The notes under the pieces were generated by a model, which searched no databases, was not told the origin of the DNA, and saw only the letters and a list, made by a program, of their open reading frames with translations. From an endosymbiont of Lamellibrachia barhami (lineage in GTDB: Bacteria; Pseudomonadota; Gammaproteobacteria; Chromatiales; Chromatiaceae): a DNA stretch of 64,000 bases. The stretch's first letter is position 1. The number at the start of each line of letters is the position of its first letter. The stretch lies in assembly GCF_011947365.2 (NCBI RefSeq), contig NZ_JAAVSH020000001.1, positions 596,907 to 660,906 of the forward strand, written 5' to 3'. Both the position numbers and the translations under genes were made by a program. Positions 1 to 9,203 of this stretch are shown piece by piece.

Positions 1-1442
1 GCCACCTCCAACGGCGTCTCAAGCAGACTTTTCCGGGACTCCCCTGCTGCGCCAGATGGCATTTTTTGCGGCTTCGGTTCAGGCTTTATGAGTGGCGTTA
101 GATCGAGCCGAACCGCCTGCAACTCACCCTGAAGGCGCATAACTGACTGATCCAGATGCAGGATCAACGCACCGGTGATATCGCTGCCACCGACCTTGGC
201 ATCGATTCCGGTAAACGCCACCTGTGTCCCGTCCGCAGACATCTGGCTTTTGATCCGGAAAACTCCCGTCTTCGGCAATTTCCCCATGAGCAGCGGCAGA
301 TACGACAACTCCTTGCCTTCAAGTCCGAGAGCCAGATTGATGACCGTCTTGTCCCCCGGCACTATCGCCCCCTTCACCGTGAGCCGATCACTTTCCATCT
401 GCGCACCGGCCTGCAACGGCCATTCAGCCGCTTCGGCAAAAGCGTGCTTGCCGTCTCCCAGAGAGAACTGCAGTGTAGTTTCACGCTGTTCGAGCAGACC
501 CTTCAGATCCACCTCGACCCGGCCATCAGTAACCTTCACACTGCCATCGGCAATAGCAAACTCATCAAGACCATAGAGATTGCGCAGCCAACCCTTCAGG
601 TCGTGGAGCAGCACCCCCCGCTCAACCAGACTGATTGCGCCCTGCAAGTCGGCAGAAACGCCTTCAGGCAGGCCGACGCCGACCAACTTCGATAGTTCAT
701 CACCCGGGCTCTTGGTCAGGGTCCAGGTGATCCGCTCCCCTTTCGCCTCAGCATGAAGTTCACTCTGCCCCGCCTTGATATCGAGGCGGTAATCGCGCAT
801 GCCTGCCGCAGTGATCATGCCGACGAAATGCCCCTGCAGATCCACCGAGTGGAAATTGAGCCCGGCGGTCACCTGCAATTCTCCTGTGGCAGAAAGGCTT
901 GCCTCGGCGCGCTTTACCTGCAGTATCATCGGCGCGGCTCCAGCATTTTGATAACCCAGCCGCACATCCTTCAATAGCAGTTTGTCTATCAACAGCAACC
1001 GCATTTCACTGGAACCGACCAGATCGCCATCCTCCTGGCCTGTGGCAAATACCCAGTTTTCACCCTGTTCCCCAGAGGACTCCAGCATCAAATCGCCACC
1101 CTGCAGCAGCAGCCGCTTGACCTCCAGCTCACCATCCAGCAACGGCAACAACGCCAATTGCAGTTCGAGTCTCTTCAGTTCCAGTAGATTGGCCCTGGTC
1201 GCCCAGGCAGGATTGGCAACAGCAATGTCTTCAACCACCAGGGTAGGGTAGAGGGAGAGACCCAGTGCGAGTTCGCCATTCAGGCTGACCTCACGGCCCA
1301 AGGTTTCACTGAGCATGACCGCAAGGGCATCACGTTGGGCATTCAGCCAATAGGAGGCCGACATCATCAAACCCATAACCAGCAGCAGAAGGATAAGCGC
1401 CACTGTGACGGACCAACGCCAGGCTGTTTTCATCTCAACCAT
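1..1442 (-). CDS. AsmA-family protein (C-terminus outside window)
   Basis: The minus strand is open from an ATG at 1442 to the window edge. The N-terminus has one membrane anchor (about residues 8-28, rich in L/V/M) followed by AsmA-type text ('LGREVSLNGELALGLSLYPT', then a second repeat-like block). AsmA/TamB-like proteins are inner-membrane-anchored periplasmic proteins linked to outer-membrane lipid homeostasis. A second in-frame ATG at 1433 is possible. A different AsmA gene lies at 57027; this one is a distinct paralogue, not a copy. Family assignment is good; substrate and role are not visible from sequence. Confidence 0.8.
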   Translation of the reverse strand, partial: MVEMKTAWRWSVTVALILLLLVMGLMMSASYWLNAQRDALAVMLSETLGREVSLNGELALGLSLYPTLVVEDIAVANPAWATRANLLELKRLELQLALLPLLDGELEVKRLLLQGGDLMLESSGEQGENWVFATGQEDGDLVGSSEMRLLLIDKLLLKDVRLGYQNAGAAPMILQVKRAEASLSATGELQVTAGLNFHSVDLQGHFVGMITAAGMRDYRLDIKAGQSELHAEAKGERITWTLTKSPGDELSKLVGVGLPEGVSADLQGAISLVERGVLLHDLKGWLRNLYGLDEFAIADGSVKVTDGRVEVDLKGLLEQRETTLQFSLGDGKHAFAEAAEWPLQAGAQMESDRLTVKGAIVPGDKTVINLALGLEGKELSYLPLLMGKLPKTGVFRIKSQMSADGTQVAFTGIDAKVGGSDITGALILHLDQSVMRLQGELQAVRLDLTPLIKPEPKPQKMPSGAAGESRKSLLETPLEV

Positions 1443-1544
1443 GATTCAGACCAACGTCGCGTGAGCAAATATTCACATTGTGTGATAAGTCGCATACGCT
1501 AATAATAGCCGTTAAATATTGCCGGTAAGGGATAGACGGCCTCC

Positions 1545-2373
1545 GTGAAACATTGGTTCATTTTGCTGCTGTTAATCTGCTCCCCATTGCAGGCGACCGT
1601 ACCGACATTACAGCAAGAGGAGTTGCCAAACTACGCCTTCGCCCCCTTTATCGGTTCGGGCATCTACGCCACCCAAAACCGTACCGTCACTGTCTTCAAC
1701 ATTCCACTCTCCTACAACCTGCGCTCCATAGAGGACGATGACTGGGGACTGGGGACTGGAGATCACCACGCCGCTCACTATCGGTCTATTCAACTTTGAT
1801 TTCGGAGACTTCGAGATCCCTGATCTGCGGGAGCAACTGGGGACCCTGAGTTTCGTACCCGGCCTCCACTTCCATCTGCCGGTTTCAAAACAGTGGATTC
1901 TCACTCCGCTTGTCGACTTGGGAGTCGGCAAGGCCAGCAGTGGCAGCGACTTCGCCTGGATCTACTCCATCGGCATAGAAAGCCGCTACTATTTTGACTG
2001 GCGCAGTTTCGATCTCCTGCTCGGCAACCGCTTCCGCTATGCAGGGTATCAATTGCATGAAAGCGATATTTCGGATGACTATTATTCCCTTGAAACCGGT
2101 CTCGACATTTTACTTCCAAGCAACTTGAGCCACTTCGGCTGGAAAGCCAGATTCAATGCCTATGCCATGAACCAAATCTATTTCGGCGACCTGGAATTCT
2201 TCGATCCATTGGGACAATCTCAAAAGGTGGATCTGTTATGGGAAGTCGGCTTTACCGTCGATCTCTCCACGAACACCGACAACGGCATTTTCGAACTGCC
2301 CCGCATTGGGTTAGGTTATCGTTTTGGCGACGGCCTGGGGATAATACGACTGGTGCTTGGCAGGATGTTCTAA
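1545..2373 (+). pseudogene. Frameshifted outer-membrane/MipA-like beta-barrel protein
   Basis: A GTG start (1545) opens a signal peptide ('HWFILLLLICSPLQA') and a protein of alternating hydrophobic/aromatic segments ending in F, as in outer-membrane beta-barrels. The frame breaks at about 1740-1755, where the 7-mer 'ggggact' stands twice in tandem; removing one copy joins the first frame to the second (from about 1738) and gives one protein of about 273 aa. The join reads ...EDDDWGLEITTPL..., fully compatible on both sides. It is either slippage-based on/off switching, a recent mutation or a sequencing error. The barrel family is not certain. Confidence 0.6.
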
Positions 2374-2395
2374 ATTGCTATCAAGGAGACATTCG

Positions 2396-2488
2396 ATGAG
2401 AGAGCCACAAAAAGTTTGCGACCAGGTCAATGCCGGGGATCTGATCTCCCTGAGCGATCAGGCCCGTCAGCAACTGAAGACCCACTGA
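2396..2488 (+). CDS. Possible 30-aa small protein
   Basis: A short ATG frame encodes MREPQKVCDQVNAGDLISL... and ends at TGA 2488. A good Shine-Dalgarno (AAGGAG, about 2383-2388) sits 7 nt upstream, and the frame fills the space between the barrel gene and the next gene with the same direction. No signal peptide or membrane segment; one Cys. Length gives no homology information; it may be a real small protein or a leader. Confidence 0.35.
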   Translation: MREPQKVCDQVNAGDLISLSDQARQQLKTH

Positions 2489-2506
2489 GACAAAAGGATC
2501 CCTGTC

Positions 2507-3208
2507 ATGTTCAAGCAATCCGCTTTCACACTGCTGGGCACAGCACTGGCCACCGGTGCAGTCTATGCACTAACCTCTGGTCTGACCTCCCCCGACCGGG
2601 GCGTTGTCTGTAACACCACGACCCAGGCCTGTTATGACAAAGAGGGCCCCAGCCTGGGCTTGACCGAGATCTATATGGGCCAACCGGCGGCTGCCGGACT
2701 GATGGAACAGATCCGTAGCTCTGTGGTGGACAAGTCGGGAAACCTGCAATTCAAGCCAGCGGAGAACATCACCTGCTTCACCCGCAAGCGCCACTGCATA
2801 GCGGACGGGAAGAGAGACAGGGCATTGACCCAGGCCCTGTTCGGCGCACTCCTGCTGCAGGATGAGTCGATTACCGGCATCACCTGGCAGTGGCAAGGCT
2901 CTCACTACAACAACGATACCGAGTCCGTGCCTGATGACCCAAGTCACTACACCCTGCAGTTGCAACCCGACGGCAAACTCAATGCCCAAGTCGACTGCAA
3001 TCGCGGCGGCGGAAAACATCAGATGGAGGAGGGATACCTCACCCTCGATATTGCCTATACCACCCGAGCCTTCTGCGGCGAGGCGTCACTTGATCAGCAG
3101 TTTCTGAAAGACATCTCAACGGTTCAGGGTCACCTGCTCAGAGGAGGCAAGCTGCATCTAATGCTCAAATATGACACCGGCGCCATGACCTTCTCACTAC
3201 AGCCGTAG
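2507..3208 (+). CDS. Exported META/HslJ-like domain protein
   Basis: 233 aa with an N-terminal hydrophobic segment (residues 5-25) that looks like a signal peptide or anchor. The middle/C-terminal part contains 'YTLQLQPDGKLNAQVDCNRGGG', the pattern of META (HslJ-type) domains (Y-x-L-x-F-x-x-D-G ... C-N-x-x-G). Six to seven Cys residues are spread along the chain, so periplasmic disulfides are likely. It follows the small ORF by 18 nt and probably shares its transcript. Function unknown; META assignment is by motif only. Confidence 0.6.
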   Translation: MFKQSAFTLLGTALATGAVYALTSGLTSPDRGVVCNTTTQACYDKEGPSLGLTEIYMGQPAAAGLMEQIRSSVVDKSGNLQFKPAENITCFTRKRHCIADGKRDRALTQALFGALLLQDESITGITWQWQGSHYNNDTESVPDDPSHYTLQLQPDGKLNAQVDCNRGGGKHQMEEGYLTLDIAYTTRAFCGEASLDQQFLKDISTVQGHLLRGGKLHLMLKYDTGAMTFSLQP

Positions 3209-3318
3209 TCAGCTTCTATGCAGAAACCTGAAGTTATCCCCTCTGTGGCAAGCAGGAGATAATATCGGAGCGGCGGGGTACCACTCCTGCAAGCTATGGG
3301 GAGTCAAACCAGAGAGGA

Positions 3319-3630
3319 TTAATCCGTCTCTTCGGCAATATTCTCATGGCTGCCATCGCAATAGGGCGGATTGGCCGTCTGCTTACACATGCAGAGCCAG
3401 GCCTCCCCTGATTTCTCCGCACGGAACCCCAGCGGTGAGAACTCCGTTCCCTGATGCGAACCATCGCAAAACGGCTGATTTTTAGAGCGCCCGCACGCAC
3501 ACCACCAGTACTCTTTACCCGCCTGCAACTCCACAGAAACCGGCGCTCTTGCTGCAACTTTTCCTTTTTCCACACGCTTCACTCCCGAGAATTGATTCGT
3601 CACGTATGGCGTCATTGTAACAACGCTCAA
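3319..3630 (-). CDS. Tandem CDGSH iron-sulfur domain protein
   Basis: 103 aa with two CDGSH motifs: 'CACGRSKNQPFCDGSHQG' and 'CMCKQTANPPYCDGSHEN', each C-x-C-x(2)-(S/T)-x(3)-P-x-C-D-G-S-H, the 3Cys-1His ligand set for a 2Fe-2S cluster (mitoNEET/MiNT type). Two copies in one short chain fit the double-CDGSH bacterial class. The ATG at 3612 (MTPYVTNQF) is an alternative start. Single gene, no operon partner on this strand. Roles in electron transfer or redox sensing are known for the family but not specified here. Confidence 0.9.
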   Translation of the reverse strand: MSVVTMTPYVTNQFSGVKRVEKGKVAARAPVSVELQAGKEYWWCACGRSKNQPFCDGSHQGTEFSPLGFRAEKSGEAWLCMCKQTANPPYCDGSHENIAEETD

Positions 3631-3937
3631 GGCAGAAAACGTATACCTCGTATAGGGATTAGGCGCCCCGTCAATATTTCCTTTGATAAATACACGGTAA
3701 TTTAGTAGGTTGGTTCACAGGGCAACAGGCTTTTGATCAAAATGATCAATTCAATAACAACGCTAAAAATAATTAAAAATCAATCAGTTACCAGCTATAA
3801 CCATTGTAAATACCTTAACATTGCTTAGTGGTAAAACATCATGGGAAGGCGTTCTGATCTCGAAAAGCGCGGTTTTGATGTAAAAAATGCGATATGGTTC
3901 CGACATCGTATATTAGTTTATGCTATATTACTGAATC
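3631..3937. other. AT-rich intergenic region with 17-bp palindrome
   Basis: About 300 bp without a convincing gene. It is clearly AT-richer than its surroundings and holds the palindrome at 3733-3749 and, just before the gene at 3938, a TATATT-type box (about 3925-3930) that could serve as a -10 element. Confidence 0.5.
3733..3749. promoter_or_regulatory. Perfect inverted repeat, candidate operator
   Basis: TTGATCA-AAA-TGATCAA, a perfect 7-3-7 inverted repeat. It resembles FNR/CRP-family half sites but the spacing differs from the canonical TTGAT-N4-ATCAA. It lies between divergent genes (CDGSH protein and the unknown gene at 3938), so it could control either. Confidence 0.3.
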
Positions 3938-4864
3938 ATGAACATGCATAACCTAAAACTGAGGACACCGAACCAGATTCTGCAGCATAGAAAGGATCTG
4001 CAGCAGGTCTATTGCGGCCAGAAGTCTTTCCTCGCACCAGGTAAATCGCAACAGATCCTGGAGGACTATCTCGACTTTTTCGAGTCTGAACTCCTGAACC
4101 AGACCCCAGAATCCAATATCAGCCAGATCCAGGAGATGCTGCTGGAACTCTCTTGCATCATTCGCTCCCGCAACACTCAACTGATTCCTGGGGAGTACAG
4201 TAATTTTCTGCAGCGGCTGATCCGCATCTATGGAGCGGGGTTTTCACAGAACCCAGGCAATGCGTTCCTCATTACTGCAGCTGACTACGCCGATGTCATA
4301 GAGGCAATCAGTAAAGAGTGTCCCAACTACGACTACAGTGAGGCACTCGGCCAACTGCTGCGTTACATGAGCCAGTTGTATAAAGTCAGAAAGAGCAGCT
4401 GGAAAACCGTCTACGAGCATATTCAGTCAATGCCCGACTCCATTACTGCCGTGCAGATGGTGAAGACAGAGTATTTTGCAGAGATCCAGCAGTGGGCAGA
4501 AGAGGGTGTCGGCAACCTGTTCCAGATCCGCAAGGATATCTATCAACGCATCGAAGAACTGGAACAGCACGCCAACGCCATAGAGAAGCAGATAGACGCT
4601 GAAGGATCAATACTGGCCACTGAACCCCCTGCCCCAAAGGTTTTCGGGCAGGCCCAGATAATCAATCTGGCAGAGAAAAGGGCGCAAAAGCGAATCGAGG
4701 CCCTCAATGTGGAACTTGCTGCAAATGCACGGGATATCCTCAGCCAGGGAGAGCTGGTCGCACTGATAGAGTCCAACATCCAGGAATTTGATGATAAGCT
4801 GCTGGAAGCCCGCCGCGCCTATTCCATCCGCCTGGTACATGCCGCCGAGCTAAACCTCTCTTAA
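3938..4864 (+). CDS. Conserved-looking hypothetical soluble protein
   Basis: 308 aa, no signal peptide or membrane segment, mostly helical by composition. Residues about 200-230 (IYQRIEELEQHANAIEKQI) and 240-300 have heptad-like spacing and are probable coiled coil. I do not recognise a family. It is a single gene; a possible -10 box (TATATT) sits just upstream. Confidence 0.6.
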   Translation: MNMHNLKLRTPNQILQHRKDLQQVYCGQKSFLAPGKSQQILEDYLDFFESELLNQTPESNISQIQEMLLELSCIIRSRNTQLIPGEYSNFLQRLIRIYGAGFSQNPGNAFLITAADYADVIEAISKECPNYDYSEALGQLLRYMSQLYKVRKSSWKTVYEHIQSMPDSITAVQMVKTEYFAEIQQWAEEGVGNLFQIRKDIYQRIEELEQHANAIEKQIDAEGSILATEPPAPKVFGQAQIINLAEKRAQKRIEALNVELAANARDILSQGELVALIESNIQEFDDKLLEARRAYSIRLVHAAELNLS

Positions 4865-4927
4865 CCGAGACGGCCCAAACCCAAAGGCTTGTAATACCCG
4901 CTGCAGACGAAAAAGGTGAGATCCCTG

Positions 4928-7165
4928 CTACTCTCCAGAGGGCAGCTGTCCTGCGCGAGCGATAATAGACGCCTCGATCTGAGCGGCGATGGCCTTTTTA
5001 CGTTGCCGGTTTTCCTCTGACCGCGTCTCTACCCAAAGACCGAAACGACCCTGCTCCAGCCTGGAGACATACACCTTCAGCGCACGCTGCCGGCGCTCAC
5101 CCAGACTCGCCCCGGCCCTGCGGGTAGTCGATGATTGAACGACCAGGTGAATACGAAGACGTTCGCTTGGGTAGTCCGGGTGCTGGTACCAGTCGATATC
5201 ATAACTTGTGCGCCTGAATCCGGAATGGGCCTGGGTTGTGGGCCATGAGGCGGTGAATTCCTCCACCGCAGCCAGCAGCTGGGAGTCGATCTCTTCCCCG
5301 GATTGCCGCCTGGGTTCCGGTATTTGAGCATTCCTCGCCGAACGTTCTGCCGCCCGTGCCTGTTGCTTGTTATATGACTGCCAGGCTGTCTGCCCACCGA
5401 TAGCTGCGGGCAGTAGCAGTGCAACGGCAACACAGGCCCATCCGAGGCGTCCGAGCCACCGGTTGAGTAGATCAAAAGCCGTGATTTCCAGCTGCTCCCC
5501 GTCACCGCCGCCATTTGTTGACACGCTTTCTTTTTCGTCATGTGATCCGGTGAGGCGATCCCGCAGCTCCACCAGGTCTCCCCAGAGATCGCCAGCGGCA
5601 GCCAGTGCGGCACGAACAGCAAAGATGACCACACCCAGTCCAAGCAGGGCCAGACTGGCAAGCAGCATACGGTTATCCACCTCAAGATCCACCGGCTGGC
5701 CCAGCGCCAGCAACCAAACCAGGCTCAACTGCTCTCCCAAGACTTGCAGAGCCTCCCGGACTGCCTGGTAGTTTGCCAGCACGGAATAGAGCAACAGACA
5801 AAGGCTGATCAGCGCCAGCCAGCCGGTATGCCTTTTACTTAGTGGCGCCAGCCACTGCCAAAGCCGGGTCACCAGCAGGCTAACACCTGTGATAGTTACA
5901 AAAAGTGCGCACAGCCAAAGGAGATCGAGCGGCGCCTCAAGCGGCCACAACTGGAGCAGGACGATCAACACCAATAACAGATAAAAGGCCCAGGCGTTCG
6001 ACCACCAGGGGACGGTGCGATGTTCGAGTAGCGCTCGGATCTGTATCCCCACGCTACCAAAGCCGAACACATACAGAGGAGTGCTCAGCGAGATATAAGG
6101 TCTGAATTGTGGCAGCTCGAAACCAGCCCGCAAGCCGCCTTCCAAGCCCCACATAACCACAACGCCAGCCAGCAGTGCCACCAGCCCAGGGTAACCCAGA
6201 TACCGACCGGCAATAAGCGCCGCCAGCGGTATGGCCTCCGCCGCTCCAAACCAGCGCCAGTAGGTTGGCAACTTCCAGAACCTGCGGTAATCGGGGTCGA
6301 CCACAGCATTTACCAGCCAGAGATTCAACTCGCGCCCCAGACCCAGCAGCAGCAGCCCCAGCAGCACGGCGGCGAGACCCGGATACAGGGTCTGTTTTTT
6401 CGTTGCAGGCTGTGCCCCACGAAGAGTTCGCCCCAATAGCAGGTAGCCGGTGGCAGCCAGGAGCTCTGCCGGCGTATCCAGGATGAAGGCCAGCTTCAAA
6501 TACTTCAGCTCGGTCAATCCCAGCAAGGGCAGATCGGCCCGGATGGCACCCAGCCATACTGCGGCGTCGCGCGGTAGCTGAAGCCCCTCCAGCAGTACGC
6601 CAAACAGGGTAACCCCGATCAGCGATCCCAGAGCCACACCCAGGGAGACGCGGGAGAGCCCCAGCGAGAACACAAACAGATAGAGTAATGCCCGAAAGTG
6701 CAACACCGCCTGCAGCTTGATGCCGCCACTGTATCGCTCACCCCACAGCCCCAGGCTGAGAGCCAGCAATCCCAGGATCAGGGGCAACGCCCAAGCCGGG
6801 AGGGTACTGCTGGTCAAACGCAGCAGCGGTTCTGGTCTGCCCGTTAACCAGGCGAGATACAGGGCTGCAAGATAGATATCCGGGTGTGCCGGCAGGATGA
6901 AGAAATCGTATGAGAAGTATAATGGCAGTCCAAGACCGCCGAGCGCCACTACAGCCAACCCCATCCTGCCGTACCGCTGGCCCAGCCACAGAGCCAAAGG
7001 CAGGATCAGCCAGGGTGCCGACAATTTCACCATGTCAGCCAGCTGAACATGGCAGGATAGCAACAAGATTAATGGCAACCAGGCCCAGGCCCACAACCCG
7101 TCTCTCGCCCGATCAGTTCCATGTTCGCTTGGCAAGTTGCATCCCTCCCCTGATTGTTGGTGCAA
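4928..7165 (-). CDS. Large polytopic inner-membrane protein, unknown family
   Basis: 745 aa. About a dozen or more hydrophobic segments fill residues 25-500, broken by short charged loops. A soluble stretch around 520-560 (DLVELRDRLTGSHDEKES...) is followed by one more membrane helix (about 570-595) and a soluble C-terminal domain of about 150 aa (ASWPTTQAHSGFRRTSYDID..., LRIHLVVQSS..., LKVYVSRLEQGRFGLWVETR). No nucleotide-binding or catalytic motif is evident. A transporter or exosortase-like scaffold is possible but unsupported. Start: ATG 7165, alternatives downstream. Confidence 0.65.
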   Translation of the reverse strand: MHQQSGEGCNLPSEHGTDRARDGLWAWAWLPLILLLSCHVQLADMVKLSAPWLILPLALWLGQRYGRMGLAVVALGGLGLPLYFSYDFFILPAHPDIYLAALYLAWLTGRPEPLLRLTSSTLPAWALPLILGLLALSLGLWGERYSGGIKLQAVLHFRALLYLFVFSLGLSRVSLGVALGSLIGVTLFGVLLEGLQLPRDAAVWLGAIRADLPLLGLTELKYLKLAFILDTPAELLAATGYLLLGRTLRGAQPATKKQTLYPGLAAVLLGLLLLGLGRELNLWLVNAVVDPDYRRFWKLPTYWRWFGAAEAIPLAALIAGRYLGYPGLVALLAGVVVMWGLEGGLRAGFELPQFRPYISLSTPLYVFGFGSVGIQIRALLEHRTVPWWSNAWAFYLLLVLIVLLQLWPLEAPLDLLWLCALFVTITGVSLLVTRLWQWLAPLSKRHTGWLALISLCLLLYSVLANYQAVREALQVLGEQLSLVWLLALGQPVDLEVDNRMLLASLALLGLGVVIFAVRAALAAAGDLWGDLVELRDRLTGSHDEKESVSTNGGGDGEQLEITAFDLLNRWLGRLGWACVAVALLLPAAIGGQTAWQSYNKQQARAAERSARNAQIPEPRRQSGEEIDSQLLAAVEEFTASWPTTQAHSGFRRTSYDIDWYQHPDYPSERLRIHLVVQSSTTRRAGASLGERRQRALKVYVSRLEQGRFGLWVETRSEENRQRKKAIAAQIEASIIARAGQLPSGE

Positions 7166-7287
7166 AAACCAAACCTGCCTCCCTTAGAATAGCGCTTAAA
7201 TATACTTAGGGAACCACCCTTGATCGAAACGGGTCAAAATCCCAAGGGCCTGCTAAAATACCCGCTTGAGACGAAAGGAGAGCTCGT

Positions 7288-7830
7288 ATGAAAAAGTTGG
7301 TTTTCACCCTATTGATACTATTTTTTTCGGCGCCCTTGGTTGCCGATGAAATCCAGTCAACGATCGGGAAGTTCAAAAAAGCCCCGGATACCCACTCTTT
7401 CTTCAAGAACGCCTATGGTTATGCGGTTTTTCCCACCATCGGTAAAGGGGGAATCGGCATTGGAGCCGCGCATGGAAAGGGGAAGGTATTTCGTAAAGGA
7501 ACCTATACCGGCAATTCCAGCATGACTCAGATCAGCATCGGTTTTCAGCTGGGTGGGCAGGCATTCAGCCAGATCATTTTTCTACAGGATAAACGGGCCT
7601 ACGATGAATTTACCGGCGGTAGTTTTGAGTTCAGCGCCCAGGCCTCTGCGGTCGCGCTTACTGCGGGAGCCAATGCACAAACCAGTACCGCAGGAAATGC
7701 GGCGGGAGCAGGCGAGACCAAACAGATAGCAAGCTATGTGGGTGGCATGGCTACGTTCACCATGGCCAAAGGCGGCCTGATGTATGAAGCCGCCATTGGT
7801 GGGCAGAAATTTAATTTCAAACCCAAATAG
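7288..7830 (+). CDS. SYLF/Ysc84-family lipid-binding protein
   Basis: 180 aa with a clear signal peptide (MKKLVFTLLILFFSAPLVA-DE). The body has the SYLF pattern: 'YGYAVFPTIGKGGIGIGAAHGKG', 'SIGFQLGGQAFSQIIFL', and a C-terminal 'GLMYEAAIGGQKFNF'. The family binds phosphoinositide/lipid headgroups in eukaryotes; bacterial members are secreted or periplasmic and poorly defined. GGAG precedes the ATG (about 7277-7281). Appears monocistronic. Confidence 0.85.
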   Translation: MKKLVFTLLILFFSAPLVADEIQSTIGKFKKAPDTHSFFKNAYGYAVFPTIGKGGIGIGAAHGKGKVFRKGTYTGNSSMTQISIGFQLGGQAFSQIIFLQDKRAYDEFTGGSFEFSAQASAVALTAGANAQTSTAGNAAGAGETKQIASYVGGMATFTMAKGGLMYEAAIGGQKFNFKPK

Positions 7831-7901
7831 ATGGCGCGGCGGACGCTGAAATCCTCAACCAGGCATAGGGATGGGATGGATTCGCAGGAAACTGGCAGTA
7901 T

Positions 7902-9203
7902 TCAGCAAGCAGCGAGAAACACAGACACCATTGCCAGCAACAAAAGCAGGGTGCTTGCAAAGGTCCAGCGTTGCAAAGAACGTTCGATATTATCCAAAGT
8001 TCTTTGCCTGGCACAGATCTGCCGGAGACAGCCCACTTTAGCCAGCCATGAAGAACGCAATCCCGGCAAGATATCCAACCCTATTTTCGCCCCCCAGCGC
8101 ACGACAGTCCCAGGCCAGCGTTCAAACCACGGGATTGAGTCGTCCGTCTGCATCGCAGGCGTGGCAGGATACTCGCGCCTCGCCTGCAGCCACCCGATGG
8201 TGGCGGCCAGAACCGCTAATCCAAATCCCAGAGAGACAATGTAAAAATGTGCCAAGCTCTTGTACTCTGCCCATGCTGCAGGATCGGCCAGCCCAGCCCC
8301 CAGGGCGGTGACAAACAATCCTGTGGTTATGATTGCGGCATAGGCGGGTAACAGCTTCAACTGCGCCCGGATCAGCCCGGTTAGAATGGCATAGAGCATG
8401 GCGGCCACGCCTATACTCTGGATGATTAAGCCCAGCTTAGGTGAGGTGATTTCGCCAAGGGGCAACCACCGCACCATTCCGAACAGAGCCATGGCAACCG
8501 GAACACCGCCCAGCAGCAGGGCCACCGTCGGCCGGGCAGAACGAAACGCCAGCGGTAACCAAAAATGCAACGGCCAGACACCTGCCTTGGCCGCAAAGGC
8601 GAAGACAACCATCGACAGATACAGACCCAGGGAAGATGACTGTGCCATTGCATGGTGCACTGCTTCAAAACCCAAATCCCCGGTCGTTGCCGCCGTGATC
8701 AACAGAACCTCAAATAACGCCAGATCAGCCAGGATCAGGAGACCAAGATAGGCGCGTCCAGCCCGCCGCGCCCCTGCGTTTCCTGTCGTCACCAACAGAC
8801 CATAAAATCCGTAACCCATCAGCGTCGAAAAGGCAAAAAAACCGACCAACCCGGTCGCAATAATCGTCCCCAGATTTCCCGCCATGGTCAGCAGAAAAAA
8901 TGTGGCGAGGCGATTGTCCGCTGATCGACTGGTGGGTAGCCGCAACAGGGTCGCTACGGCCGCCCAAAGTACCACTGACATCGCTAACAATAATCGGGAT
9001 GCCCCACCAACACCCAGCCCGGTGCCAAACAGCAGCCAGGGCACCTCAATAGAAAAGACCGCAGGGGTGAGCAACAGAATAACGGCTGGCAAGATGGCCA
9101 GATGACAGGGCCAGGACAGGCGTGAGTGCAGGGCTGGAAGCGCCAGCAACAGTGGTACCCCCGGTACCGACAGCAACAAAAATAGACTCAGGGTGGTATT
9201 CAC
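7902..9203 (-). CDS. Degenerate MrpD/NuoN-like subunit (last gene of Mrp-like operon)
   Basis: About 433 aa, a polytopic 'proton-conducting transporter' family protein (cf. 'GVWPLHFWLPLAFRSARPTV'). A GTG start at 9203 overlaps the upstream stop as GTGA, implying translational coupling; an ATG at 9239 would overlap further. Unlike the two upstream D-type paralogues, it lacks the acidic residue in the TM5-like segment (FFAFSTLMGYGFYG where they have YELLTL / LELLGL) and the lysine in the TM7-like segment (ALLLGGVPVAM instead of ALLHAVAVVK). It may therefore be structural rather than ion-conducting. Confidence 0.8.
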   Translation of the reverse strand: MNTTLSLFLLLSVPGVPLLLALPALHSRLSWPCHLAILPAVILLLTPAVFSIEVPWLLFGTGLGVGGASRLLLAMSVVLWAAVATLLRLPTSRSADNRLATFFLLTMAGNLGTIIATGLVGFFAFSTLMGYGFYGLLVTTGNAGARRAGRAYLGLLILADLALFEVLLITAATTGDLGFEAVHHAMAQSSSLGLYLSMVVFAFAAKAGVWPLHFWLPLAFRSARPTVALLLGGVPVAMALFGMVRWLPLGEITSPKLGLIIQSIGVAAMLYAILTGLIRAQLKLLPAYAAIITTGLFVTALGAGLADPAAWAEYKSLAHFYIVSLGFGLAVLAATIGWLQARREYPATPAMQTDDSIPWFERWPGTVVRWGAKIGLDILPGLRSSWLAKVGCLRQICARQRTLDNIERSLQRWTFASTLLLLLAMVSVFLAAC

